Source: Paenibacillus brevis
Lineage (GTDB): Bacteria > Bacillota > Bacilli > Paenibacillales > Paenibacillaceae
Length of the DNA: 64,000 nt
Assembly (NCBI RefSeq): GCF_018919145.1
Contig: NZ_JAHLQJ010000002.1
Coordinates: 248,001-312,000, forward strand
Direction of reading: 5' to 3'
The notes below the pieces were generated by a model. That model searched no databases and was not told the origin of the DNA. It worked only from the letters and a program-made list of their open reading frames with translations. Below, piece by piece: positions 54,416 to 63,119 of the stretch. Within the stretch, counting starts at the first letter, position 1; each line of letters starts with the position of its first letter. Both the position numbers and the translations under genes were made by a program.

Positions 54416-55219
54416 TTAACCGGCAGCTTCCTGCTGATATGCCTTGAGGGTTTCTTCGGAAAGCGTACGCAGCGCTTCTTCCTTCAGTTGGGTAAATTCC
54501 GGTGAGGTGATGATCTGGGGCTTCCGCGGCCGTGGCAGATCGATTAACAGATGCCGCTTGATCGTGCCTGGGCGGGAGGTCATAATGTATACCTCGTCAG
54601 AGAGGTAGATCGCCTCTTCCATGTCGTGGGTGACGAAGAGAATTGTTTTTTGAAAGTCGTCCCAGAGGTCGAGCAGCCACTCTTGCATCATGGCACGGGT
54701 CTGGGCATCCAGAGCGCCGAAGGGCTCATCCAGCAAAATAACGTCCCGATCATACAGAATGGTGCGAAGCAGTGCCGCCCTCTGTCTCATACCTCCGGAG
54801 AGCTGGGCGGGGTAATGATCCTCAAACCCCTTAAGGCCATATTTGTGCAGCAGGGGCAGGGCCTTGGCTTTCGCTTCTCGTTTGGAGGTTCCCTGAATTT
54901 CCAAGCCCAGAATCACGTTGTCCAGAATCGTCCTCCAGGGAAGCAGCAAATCCTTCTGCAGCATATAACCGGTGATACCGGTTAATCCATCGACACGGCT
55001 GCCATTGACATAAATGGCTCCTTCCGTATTGTCGAGCAGCCCGGAGATGATGTTAAACAATGTGGACTTTCCGCAGCCACTGGGACCGACTATGCTGACA
55101 AAGCGGTGGTTGGGAATCCGCAGGTCGATCGGACCTAGCGCTTGAACCAGAGTACCGTCCCCGGACGGATAGGTTTTACTGATGTTCTCAAGCTCCATTT
55201 TGTAAGGGTTCATCTTCAT
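54416..55219 (-). CDS. ABC transporter ATP-binding protein, SsuB/TauB-like
   Basis: 267 residues. Walker A GPSGCGKST, Q-loop LQKDLLLPWR, signature LSGGMRQR, Walker B VILLDEPFGALD and H-loop THD are all intact. It energises the importer formed with the next two genes. The start at 55219 lies five bases after AAAGGAGG; a second ATG two codons later is equally possible. It is the first gene of the operon below the LysR gene. Confidence 0.9.
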   Translation of the reverse strand: MKMNPYKMELENISKTYPSGDGTLVQALGPIDLRIPNHRFVSIVGPSGCGKSTLFNIISGLLDNTEGAIYVNGSRVDGLTGITGYMLQKDLLLPWRTILDNVILGLEIQGTSKREAKAKALPLLHKYGLKGFEDHYPAQLSGGMRQRAALLRTILYDRDVILLDEPFGALDAQTRAMMQEWLLDLWDDFQKTILFVTHDMEEAIYLSDEVYIMTSRPGTIKRHLLIDLPRPRKPQIITSPEFTQLKEEALRTLSEETLKAYQQEAAG

Positions 55220-55232
55220 CGCCACCTCCTTT

Positions 55233-55304
55233 GTGTTAAATATATAGTAGTATATATAACACGACATAGGTGATAAGAGATTATTATGTTAGATAATATA
55301 ACAT
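55233..55304 (-). promoter_or_regulatory. Two AT-rich palindromes before the ABC operon
   Basis: GTGTTA (55233-55238) and TAACAC (55257-55262) enclose TATATA-type arms, forming a near-palindrome of 30 bases. ATGTTA-N7-TAACAT lies at 55286-55304. Both use TGTTA/TAACA half-sites. They lie between the LysR gene and the ABC operon, the expected place for LysR operators. Confidence 0.45.
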
Positions 55305-55331
55305 ATACTTAACACAAAAAAGAGGGTAGGA

Positions 55332-56252
55332 TTATTCGTTGTTGTCATTACGGAATTGGTCTACCTGAGCGATAATGCCGGCTTGTAGATTGGGAAGCAA
55401 ATTGAGGATTTGATCGGATGCGGACTGCGAATATACACAATAGAAGCTTTGTTGCAGGCGTATTTCGGGCAAGGAGATTTTTTCAATGGCGGCGTCACGG
55501 CCGGAGGGCCATAAAGAGGATACGGGCAAAAAGGAGCAGCCAGTTCCTTGTTCGACCATTTGGCGAATGACGTGTGAGGTGTCCACCTCGATCAGCTTTT
55601 GGGGATACATGCGCAGGGGGGCGAACAACTGATGCTCCAGCAACTCCCGCAAAGGCATGTGTCTTTTAAGCAGAATAAAAGGGACTTCCTCCAGATAGGT
55701 GGACAGACTGCGGTAACGAGGGAAAGCCGTTTGCTTCGGCCCAACGAAGGCCAGAGGCTCTTCGAAGAGCTTGATGCTGTTAAGCTGGGGGAGCGGCGAA
55801 AAGCTTTGGTTGATGAAGGAGATATCGAGTTCTCCGGAAGCGGTTCGGAGGGCCAGATCCAGAGACTGGCCGGTGCTGATCTTCCACTCGATCAGGGATG
55901 CCTGCTCCTTCATGGATTGCATAATGGAGGGGAGCATAACATGAGTTAGCGATTCTACAATGCCGATGCGCAGTTTCTTCTCCGTGGGCAGAGCCGTCAG
56001 CATGCGGAGGGATTCCTGTCCGGCTTCCAATGCGCTTAGCGCATATTGGGCGTAAAAGTAAAACTTGCGTCCGGCTTCTGTCAAGAAAGCGCCGGAGCGT
56101 GTGCGATGAAACAGGGAAGCATCCAGCTCGGTTTCCAGCCTTGCAATACGAATGCTGACGGCAGGCTGTGTCAAAGCGACGAAGTGGGCCGCTTTGCTCA
56201 TGCTCTCCGTTTCGGCTACGGCAATAAATACTTTCAGGTCCAACATGTCCAT
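55332..56252 (-). CDS. LysR-family transcriptional regulator
   Basis: 306 residues, the typical length. The N-terminal winged HTH is clear (LKVFIAVAETESMSKAAHFVALTQPAVSIRIARLETELDASLFHR), followed by the effector domain with the usual GIVESLTHVMLP start near 95. Same strand as the ABC operon and directly upstream of it, so it is the probable activator of uptake and breakdown. The ATG at 56252 follows GAGGAGG. Confidence 0.87.
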   Translation of the reverse strand: MDMLDLKVFIAVAETESMSKAAHFVALTQPAVSIRIARLETELDASLFHRTRSGAFLTEAGRKFYFYAQYALSALEAGQESLRMLTALPTEKKLRIGIVESLTHVMLPSIMQSMKEQASLIEWKISTGQSLDLALRTASGELDISFINQSFSPLPQLNSIKLFEEPLAFVGPKQTAFPRYRSLSTYLEEVPFILLKRHMPLRELLEHQLFAPLRMYPQKLIEVDTSHVIRQMVEQGTGCSFLPVSSLWPSGRDAAIEKISLPEIRLQQSFYCVYSQSASDQILNLLPNLQAGIIAQVDQFRNDNNE

Positions 56253-56410
56253 GGGTGGTGCCTCCTCGCTTCCGTCAAACATCCGGTTCAATAGTGTGAG
56301 AATATTTTACATGAAAACAGCGGACGTGGCACTGGTTAAAATTCCCTTGAGACTGCGACCGGAGAATGGAATGCACCGGAAAACAACTATTCATTTCCTG
56401 TAATTTATGC

Positions 56411-56416
56411 TATAAT
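56411..56416 (+). promoter_or_regulatory. -10 element (TATAAT) upstream of prfA
   Basis: The 227-base gap 56292-56518 holds a perfect TATAAT at 56411 with a weak -35, about 100 bases before the prfA start. Nothing else recognisable was seen in this gap. Confidence 0.45.
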
Positions 56417-56518
56417 AAAAAGTCGTTTACTCCGATTTTGTCTGTTTCAAATCATGTAAATTATGAGTTCAACGTATATAAAATGAAATATTGTTAATGC
56501 GAAGAGAGGTGACTTCCC

Positions 56519-57586
56519 TTGTTGGACCGACTACAATCGCTGGCTGACCGTTATGAGAAGCTGAGCGAGCTGCTCTGCGATCCCGACGTGGCTAGTGATA
56601 CGAAAAAGCTGCGTGATTATTCAAAAGAACAATCGGATTTACAGCCGGCTTATGAGGCGTTTACTGAATATAAGCAGGTGATCGAGGAACTGGATGCCGC
56701 TAAGGTGATGCAGGCCGAGAAGCTGGATGATGAAATGCGTGAAATGGTAAAGATGGAAATTGAGGAACTGACAGCGCGTCAACAAGTGCTCGAGGAGACG
56801 ATTCGGGTGCTGTTGTTGCCTAAGGATCCGAATGACGATAAGAATGTTATTGTGGAAATTCGCGGTGCGGCCGGGGGAGATGAAGCGGCCTTGTTTGCTG
56901 CTGATCTGTACCGGATGTATTCCCGTTATGCGGATACCCAGGGCTGGAAGGTTGACATCATGGACGTGAACGAGAGCGATCTCGGCGGGTTCAAGGAAAT
57001 TATCTTCATGATTAACGGCCGCGGGGCTTATAGTAAAATGAAATTCGAGAGCGGTGCTCACCGGGTGCAGCGTATTCCTTCCACGGAATCCGGCGGCCGG
57101 ATTCACACATCGACCTCAACCGTAGCCGTCATGCCTGAAGCGGAAGAAGTCGATATCGAAATTCTTGACAAGGATATTCGCGTTGATACGTTCTGCTCCA
57201 GTGGTGCGGGCGGCCAGTCCGTCAATACGACAAAATCGGCTGTGCGCGTCACGCATATTCCGACGGGTATCGTTGCGACCTGTCAGGACGGCAAATCGCA
57301 GAACTCCAATAAGGAGAAGGCGCTGCAGGTGCTGCGCGCCCGGATCTCCGATATGATGCGACAAGAGGAAGAAGCGAAATATGCCGGAGAACGGAAAAGT
57401 AAGGTTGGCACCGGTGACCGCAGTGAGCGGATCCGGACGTACAACTTCCCGCAAAGCCGGGTGACGGATCACCGGATCGGACTGACGATTCATAAGCTGG
57501 ACCAGGTGATGAACGGGGAGATCGAGGAAATCGTATCCGCGTTAACGATTGCCGAGCAGGCTGACATTATGGAAAAGGGAGAATAA
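56519..57586 (+). CDS. prfA: Peptide chain release factor 1
   Basis: 355 residues. GGQ at 231-233 in [13 protein letters not shown] triggers peptidyl-tRNA hydrolysis; the release factor 1 signature continues with [24 protein letters not shown]. It ends translation at UAA and UAG. TTG start eight bases after GAGAGGTGA. prmC, which methylates this GGQ glutamine, follows nine bases later, as in Bacillus. Confidence 0.96.
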   Translation: MLDRLQSLADRYEKLSELLCDPDVASDTKKLRDYSKEQSDLQPAYEAFTEYKQVIEELDAAKVMQAEKLDDEMREMVKMEIEELTARQQVLEETIRVLLLPKDPNDDKNVIVEIRGAAGGDEAALFAADLYRMYSRYADTQGWKVDIMDVNESDLGGFKEIIFMINGRGAYSKMKFESGAHRVQRIPSTESGGRIHTSTSTVAVMPEAEEVDIEILDKDIRVDTFCSSGAGGQSVNTTKSAVRVTHIPTGIVATCQDGKSQNSNKEKALQVLRARISDMMRQEEEAKYAGERKSKVGTGDRSERIRTYNFPQSRVTDHRIGLTIHKLDQVMNGEIEEIVSALTIAEQADIMEKGE

Positions 57587-57595
57587 CCCTCGGAC

Positions 57596-58510
57596 ATGAA
57601 CAAACACAAGTTTCGGTTATCCGAAGGGATGACGATTATAGAAGCCCGTAAAGAGGCTTCTTCTTTTTTAGCGTCGCATGGTGTAGCTGAGCCGGAATCG
57701 AATGCTGAGCTTCTTCTGAAGCATGTGTTGGAGCTGAAGAATGGGGCCGCTTATTTACTGGCCCTGCGCACCCCTTTTCCCGCCGACCGGAAGGAAGCAT
57801 GGGAGGAAGCAATCTCCCGCAAAGCGGCGGGCGAGCCTGCGCAGTATATCATCGGGGAACAGGAATTCTACGGCTTGACCTTCCGGGTCACGCCGGAGGT
57901 CCTGATTCCGCGCCCGGAAACGGAGCTGCTCGTGGAGGCGATCGTGCGCGAAGCTGATCGCCTGTGGCCAGCCGGCGGCAACCTGCCTGCGGGCTCCGGC
58001 CCGCTTGTTGCCGATATCGGCACAGGCAGCGGGGCGATTGCCGCTGCCCTGGCCAGCCTGCGCCCGTCATGGCGCATCACGGCGAGCGATATCTCGCCGG
58101 GTGCGCTCGCTGTAGCGGGCGCCAATGTCCGGCGGCTGGGCCTGGCCGTGGAATTCAAGCAGGGGAACCTGCTTGAGCCCTTTGCGGACATGGCGCTGGA
58201 CATCGTGGTCAGTAATCCGCCGTATATTCCGGCGGAGACAATTCCGCACCTGCAGCCGGAGGTGCGGGACTACGAGCCGCGCGGCGCGCTCGACGGCGGT
58301 CCGGACGGGCTGGTCCCGTACCGGATCATGCTCGCCCAGCTGCCGCTGCTGCCTGCCCCGCCGCGCCTGATCGGCTTCGAGCTGGGCATGGGCCAGGCCG
58401 GCGAGGTCGCTGAGCTGCTCCGCCAAGCGGGGCACTGGGATCGGATTCTGACGATCCCCGACTTGGCCGGTATTGACCGGCATGTGCTGGGCGCGAAAAC
58501 GGTGCATTAG
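57596..58510 (+). CDS. prmC: Release-factor glutamine methyltransferase
   Basis: 304 residues. SAM-binding motif VADIGTGSGAIAAAL near 140, and the N5-glutamine signature NPPY at 207-210 in IVVSNPPYIPAETI. It methylates the GGQ glutamine of release factors. The second half of the gene is markedly richer in G and C than its surroundings. RBS: GGAGAATAAC. Confidence 0.94.
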   Translation: MNKHKFRLSEGMTIIEARKEASSFLASHGVAEPESNAELLLKHVLELKNGAAYLLALRTPFPADRKEAWEEAISRKAAGEPAQYIIGEQEFYGLTFRVTPEVLIPRPETELLVEAIVREADRLWPAGGNLPAGSGPLVADIGTGSGAIAAALASLRPSWRITASDISPGALAVAGANVRRLGLAVEFKQGNLLEPFADMALDIVVSNPPYIPAETIPHLQPEVRDYEPRGALDGGPDGLVPYRIMLAQLPLLPAPPRLIGFELGMGQAGEVAELLRQAGHWDRILTIPDLAGIDRHVLGAKTVH

Positions 58511-58574
58511 CTGCGTAATAACCGAGTTATAACCACCGGCAATTTGCGGCTGATTGTATTGATCAAGAGAACGG

Positions 58575-58601
58575 GTCCGCTTGCAGAAGCGGACTTTTTT
58601 T
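58575..58601 (+). terminator. Terminator after prmC
   Basis: GTCCGC pairs with GCGGAC around an eight-base loop and is followed by seven Ts. Confidence 0.85.
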
Positions 58602-58716
58602 ATGAACAAGGGCAGGCCAAAGGGCCTTTTTAGTGTAAGCAGGTTTCGCAGTTTGTCAGGATTTAAAGTATACTAAATGAAGGAAGGGGCGCAAGGCCCG
58701 GAAAGTGAGGAACGGC

Positions 58717-59913
58717 ATGCTGAAGAGACTGAAACGAATCGATGTAACCATCATCATCATCCTGCTGCTTCTCATGGCGATCAGTATCGTGGTGCTCTAT
58801 AGTGCGACTGTGAATACGAAGTACGAGGGCTACCATTTACGGATGCTCATCTATTATGCGCTGGGGTTTGCAGTCTTTTTCGGGATGGCGATAATTGACT
58901 TCAAGCTGCTTGTGAAATATGCCCCGTTTATTTATCTGATTGGGCTTGGGCTGCTCGTTGTCGTGCTGTTCATCGGAAATGAATATTACAGCGCAACAGG
59001 CTGGTTAACACTTCCCGGAGGGGTGAGCTTTCAGCCTGCGGAGTTTTTCAAGCTGCTGTTAATTCTGTTTCTGGCCTTCATGCTGCTGAAGAAGCGTAAG
59101 CCGAAGCTTGGGTTCTGGAAGGATGTCCTGCCGATTATGGTGCTGACGTTCATTCCGTTCCTGCTCGTAATGGCGCAAAATGACCTGGGAAATGCGCTTA
59201 GCTATCTGGTCATTCTGGCGGGCATGCTCTGGATTGGAAACATTAAATATATTCAGGCCTTTATCGCTCTGGCCCTGTTTGCGGGGGCGGCGTTTGGCGG
59301 CATTACCGCTTATAAGGTATATCACGACGAGGTGTATACGTTCTTCGAGGACATTGGACGCGCGCACTGGATTGAACGGATCGATCCCTGGCTTGTGCCG
59401 GAAAAGGCAACGGATAAAGCGATTTATCATACGCGGAATGCCAAGCTCGCGATAGCTTCGGGCGGTATGACGGGAGAGGGCTATTTGAAAGGAGAGACCG
59501 TCCAATCGGAGCGGGTTCCTCTTACTTATTCCGATTCGATCTTTGTCGTGATCGCTGAAGAGTTCGGATTTATAGGCAGCTCGGTCGTGCTGCTGTTGTA
59601 TTTCGTGCTGATCCACCGGCTCATTCTTGTTTCGTTGGAATGTAAGGACAGGAGCGGACCTTATATCATCGTTGGGATCGTCGCTATGTTCCTGTATCAA
59701 ATTTTTGAAAATATCGGCATGTTTATCGGGCTGATGCCGCTGACAGGCATTACGCTGCCCTTCATCAGTTATGGCGGAACCTCACTGCTAATTAATATGG
59801 CATGCGTTGGGATCGCGATGAGTATCCGGATGTACGGGCAGGATGAAGCGGATGAGACGTCAGAAGCGGTCGCCCGCTATAAGCCGAAGCGAGCCATCAT
59901 TACTGAGGAATAG
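58717..59913 (+). CDS. FtsW/RodA/SpoVE-family protein (RodA-like)
   Basis: 398 residues, about ten membrane helices. SEDS features are present: SATGWLTLPGGVSFQPAEFFKLLLILFLA, NDLGNALSYLVI, and PLTGITLPFISYGGTSLLIN near the C terminus. SEDS proteins are glycosyltransferases that polymerise lipid II into peptidoglycan. The long loop IDPWLVPEKATDKAIYHTRNAKLAIASGGMTGEG is closer to RodA (elongation) than FtsW. The ATG at 58717 is preferred (GTGAGGAAC upstream); a GTG lies four codons earlier. Confidence 0.85.
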   Translation: MLKRLKRIDVTIIIILLLLMAISIVVLYSATVNTKYEGYHLRMLIYYALGFAVFFGMAIIDFKLLVKYAPFIYLIGLGLLVVVLFIGNEYYSATGWLTLPGGVSFQPAEFFKLLLILFLAFMLLKKRKPKLGFWKDVLPIMVLTFIPFLLVMAQNDLGNALSYLVILAGMLWIGNIKYIQAFIALALFAGAAFGGITAYKVYHDEVYTFFEDIGRAHWIERIDPWLVPEKATDKAIYHTRNAKLAIASGGMTGEGYLKGETVQSERVPLTYSDSIFVVIAEEFGFIGSSVVLLLYFVLIHRLILVSLECKDRSGPYIIVGIVAMFLYQIFENIGMFIGLMPLTGITLPFISYGGTSLLINMACVGIAMSIRMYGQDEADETSEAVARYKPKRAIITEE

Positions 59914-60019
59914 GCGTGTACGGGTAGAAAATAATAGATTAATAGATTTGCCAGGTTTAAAACTCTCTTAACCGGACAGAATGGTAGACATCAGAGATTC
60001 GGTTGGAGAGTGAAGCCAA

Positions 60020-60721
60020 ATGAGAGAGAACCGTCGGAAGTCGATTGCACTTATATGTTTTAGTATGTTGATCCTGCTGATGTCCTGGGAAGGACAAAAG
60101 GCGGACACGGCGGCAGCCGAAGGCTTGATCCCGCAAGAATCGATTCGATTGCGAATTTTGGCTAATTCCGATAGCTTGGGTGATCAAGCGGTGAAACGGC
60201 TGGTCAGAGATGCGGTCGTGGAGCAAATGAACGGGTGGGTAGCCGAGCTGGCTCAGCCCGAAAGCCTGGAGGAAGCCCGGACTATGGTTCAGGGCAAACT
60301 GCCCGACATTGAGCAGCGCGTAGGAGAAACGCTTAAGGCAAACGGCAAAAGCTACAGCTATGAGGTTGTACTGGGCGAGGTGCCGTTCCCGACGAAGATC
60401 TATGGGGGAGCTGTGTATCCGGCCGGGGAATATGAAGCGGTGCGGGTAACCCTTGGCGCCGGTGCAGGCAAGAACTGGTGGTGCGTATTGTTCCCTCCTC
60501 TCTGCTTCGTGGACGCAGGCAGCGGAGATGCCTTGCAGAAGTCCGCAAGTGCAAAGTCCAGCGAGAAGGATGGTATTGCGGCAGCAAAAGGTAGCGTCGA
60601 TGCGGATGCCGGGGCCGATACAGCCATGGTTCAAGTTGATCCTGAAGAGGTGGAAGTCCGGTTTTTCCTATGGGATATGCTGGTGAACTTCTGGAACTGG
60701 ATTACGGGATTATTCGCGTAA
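60020..60721 (+). CDS. spoIIR: Stage II sporulation protein R
   Basis: 233 residues with one N-terminal hydrophobic segment (about 10-28) for export. Family marks are SIRLRILANSDSLGDQAVKRLVRDAVVE and YGGAVYPAGEYEAVRVTLGAGAGKNWWCVLFPPLCFVD. Made in the forespore, it crosses the septum space to trigger SpoIIGA-dependent activation of SigE in the mother cell. This identifies the organism as a spore former. A Lys/Ala/Asp-rich linker (about 170-205) precedes the C-terminal FFLWDMLVNFWNW. No convincing SigF promoter could be picked out in the 106-base gap upstream. Confidence 0.93.
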   Translation: MRENRRKSIALICFSMLILLMSWEGQKADTAAAEGLIPQESIRLRILANSDSLGDQAVKRLVRDAVVEQMNGWVAELAQPESLEEARTMVQGKLPDIEQRVGETLKANGKSYSYEVVLGEVPFPTKIYGGAVYPAGEYEAVRVTLGAGAGKNWWCVLFPPLCFVDAGSGDALQKSASAKSSEKDGIAAAKGSVDADAGADTAMVQVDPEEVEVRFFLWDMLVNFWNWITGLFA

Positions 60722-60818
60722 TGCTTCCTTTCCCGCAAAATAAATAAAAGTGAAAAAGAACCGTACAGGACAGTTAAACCCTGTGCGGTTTTCTGCGTTG
60801 TCGACATGAGCTATAATA

Positions 60819-61007
60819 AATAAGCGCTAGTTCAAAAGGTTAGCTTTCAGCACCGAGAAGAGAAGGATGCGGGAAGCGATAAGGAGGAACAGAGTGTAGG
60901 CAGACTCTGCATGAGTACCGGACTTCGAGGATGAGCGCAAGATTCGATGTCGAGATGCCATTTAGGACACTTCGTGATCAAAAGATGACTTTTTGAACAG
61001 CCTCTAA
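60819..61007 (+). repeat. Dispersed inverted-end repeat, copy D (full length)
   Basis: About 189 bp from AAGCGCTAGTTCAAAAGG to GACTTTTTGAACAGCCTC. It has CAGCACCGAGAAG, AAGGAGGAACAGAG, TGTAGG-N6-TCTGCA (a stem kept by G-U pairs where copy B has CCTACA), GAGTACCGGACTTCG, AAGATTCGATGTCGA and CTTCGTGATCAAAAG. It lies between spoIIR and sua5, ending 38 bases before the sua5 start. Confidence 0.85.
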
Positions 61008-61045
61008 AAGTTATCTTAAATTACAACAGTCTGGAAGGATGAACT

Positions 61046-62212
61046 ATGGACGAAGAGCTCAAGCCATCCGCTAATCTTGTCGCCCTCGAAAAGGAGACAA
61101 GCTTTTGGGATGTGAAGCTGCTGTCGGAAGAGACGACAGGCAGCTCTGATCATAAAATTACGAATCAAGCTCAGCTTGATGAAATAGAGCGTAGATTGTA
61201 CGAAGCGGGAGAGATGCTGGCGGCAGGCGGAACCGTGGCCTTTCCGACCGAGACCGTATATGGTCTTGGCGCGGATGCCCGCAACAGCAAGGCGGTGGAA
61301 GCGATCTTTGCCGCCAAGGGAAGACCCTCGGATAATCCGCTTATCGTTCATATCGCCGCTATGCATCAACTTGAGGGATTAGTGACGGGCATAAACGACA
61401 CGGCTGCTCAATTGATGGAGGCCTTCTGGCCGGGGCCGTTAACGATTGTGCTGCCCGTCTTGGAGGGCGCCGTCTCGCCGCGTGTAACGGCGGGACTCGA
61501 TACCGTGGCCGTGCGGATGCCGGACCACGAGGTAGCGCTGCGGCTGATCGCCGCAGCGGGCTGCCCGTTGGCGGCACCCAGCGCCAACCGCTCCGGGCGG
61601 CCGAGCCCGACGCTGGCGGACCATGTCCGCGAGGATCTGGGCGGCCGCATTGACGGTATCGTCGACGGCGGAGCCACCGGCGTCGGCGTCGAGTCCACCG
61701 TCGTCCTCGCCGGGGACGACGGCATCGTGACCGTGCTCCGCCCTGGCGGGGTCACGGTCGAGGAGCTCGCCCCCTATGCCAAAGGGGGCGTAGAGCTGGA
61801 CCCTGCGCTGCGCGGCGCAGGGCTGCCCGGCCCGGTGGCAGCGCCTCGCTCGCCGGGCATGAAATACACGCACTACGCCCCGAAGGGCGAGCTGCGTGTT
61901 GTGGCCGGGTCCGCCCCGCAGGTGGCGGACCGGATCCAGGCCGAGCTGGACGCGGCCAAGGCGCGGGGAGAGATCACGGGTGTGCTCGCGTTTGACGAGC
62001 ACCTCCCGTTCTACCGCGCCGACTGCGTGCTTTCGCTCGGCAGCCTGACGCGGCTTGAGACGGCTGCGCACCGTCTCTACGCCGCCCTGCGCCGCTTCGA
62101 CGATAGCGGCGTCACGGTCATGCTGGCCGAGGCTTGTCCCGAAGACGGCCTCGGCGCCGCCGTGATGAACCGCCTGCTGAAAGCGGCGGGTCACCGGATC
62201 ATCTTCGTCTGA
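61046..62212 (+). CDS. sua5: L-threonylcarbamoyladenylate synthase (Sua5/YwlC)
   Basis: 388 residues, the two-domain Sua5 form. The YrdC domain has GGTVAFPTETVYGLGADARN, AAKGRPSDNPLIVHI and PSANRSGRPSPT; the C-terminal Sua5 domain begins after SPGMKYTHYAPKGEL (about 270). It makes threonylcarbamoyl-AMP from threonine, bicarbonate and ATP for the t6A37 modification of ANN-decoding tRNAs. The second half is very GC-rich. RBS: GGAAGGATG. Location after spoIIR matches Bacillus ywlC. Confidence 0.94.
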   Translation: MDEELKPSANLVALEKETSFWDVKLLSEETTGSSDHKITNQAQLDEIERRLYEAGEMLAAGGTVAFPTETVYGLGADARNSKAVEAIFAAKGRPSDNPLIVHIAAMHQLEGLVTGINDTAAQLMEAFWPGPLTIVLPVLEGAVSPRVTAGLDTVAVRMPDHEVALRLIAAAGCPLAAPSANRSGRPSPTLADHVREDLGGRIDGIVDGGATGVGVESTVVLAGDDGIVTVLRPGGVTVEELAPYAKGGVELDPALRGAGLPGPVAAPRSPGMKYTHYAPKGELRVVAGSAPQVADRIQAELDAAKARGEITGVLAFDEHLPFYRADCVLSLGSLTRLETAAHRLYAALRRFDDSGVTVMLAEACPEDGLGAAVMNRLLKAAGHRIIFV

Positions 62213-62237
62213 ATCAACCGCCGAAGGAGGATATCTC

Positions 62238-63083
62238 ATGATCATGATTGGTCTGACAGGCTGGGGGGATCACCCGAAGCTGTATCCTCCGGGTACCCCT
62301 GCCAGAGAAAAACTCGCCAGGTATGCTGACTACTTCCCGCTTGTTGAGGTAGACAGCTCCTTTTATGCCGTACTGGGAGAGGCAACGTACCGCAAGTGGC
62401 TGGAGGAAGCGCCGCAGCTTATCTTTATCCTGAAGGCCTATCGTGGAATGACCGGCCATCTTCGGGGCAAGAACCCTTACCCGGACGCGGATGCGATGTA
62501 CCGTGCTTACCTTGATTCTATTGCTCCTATGGTGGAATCCGGGAGGCTAAAGGCAGTGATGTTCCAATTTCCGCCCTGGTTCGATTGTACGGCAGAGCAT
62601 GTACGACAACTGCGGGCAATCAAACAACGGATGCAGGGCTTGCCGCTTGCAATTGAATTCCGGCATCGCAGCTGGTATGCGGAGGATGTGCTGGAGGAGA
62701 CGCTTGGCTTCCTTCGGCTTGAGGGCTGGATTCATATCATATGTGACGAGCCCCAGATTGGTGAAGGGTCGGTTCCGGTTGTACTGGAGCCTACCCATCC
62801 TGAGCTGACTCTGGTTCGTCTGCATGGCCGCAATACAGGCGGCTGGCTGCAGAGCGGCTCGCCGGATTGGCGGGAGACCCGGAATTTATACTGCTATTCC
62901 TCCGAAGAATTGCATGAATGGGGATGCCGACTGGATACATTACTGGAAAAAGGCGCGCGTGAAGTCGGAATGATATTTAATAATAATTCCGGAGGGGACG
63001 CCGCTCCCAATGCGCTTGAGATGATGAAGCTTCGCGGCATGACTGCGGGAGAACTGCCTCCGCAGCAGCTTGATTTATTTTAG
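62238..63083 (+). CDS. DUF72 (YecE-like) protein
   Basis: 281 residues, TIM-barrel family of unknown function. Recognised by GLTGWGDHPKLYPPG at the start, YFPLVEVDSSFYAV, FILKAYRGMTGH, FQFPPWF, AIEFRHRSWY and LVRLHGRNTGGW. RBS: AAGGAGGATATC. It follows sua5 by 25 bases and may share its message. Confidence 0.87.
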   Translation: MIMIGLTGWGDHPKLYPPGTPAREKLARYADYFPLVEVDSSFYAVLGEATYRKWLEEAPQLIFILKAYRGMTGHLRGKNPYPDADAMYRAYLDSIAPMVESGRLKAVMFQFPPWFDCTAEHVRQLRAIKQRMQGLPLAIEFRHRSWYAEDVLEETLGFLRLEGWIHIICDEPQIGEGSVPVVLEPTHPELTLVRLHGRNTGGWLQSGSPDWRETRNLYCYSSEELHEWGCRLDTLLEKGAREVGMIFNNNSGGDAAPNALEMMKLRGMTAGELPPQQLDLF

Positions 63084-63119
63084 AATTATGTATCAGATAA
63101 TTGGCTGGAGGTGTTGGCC

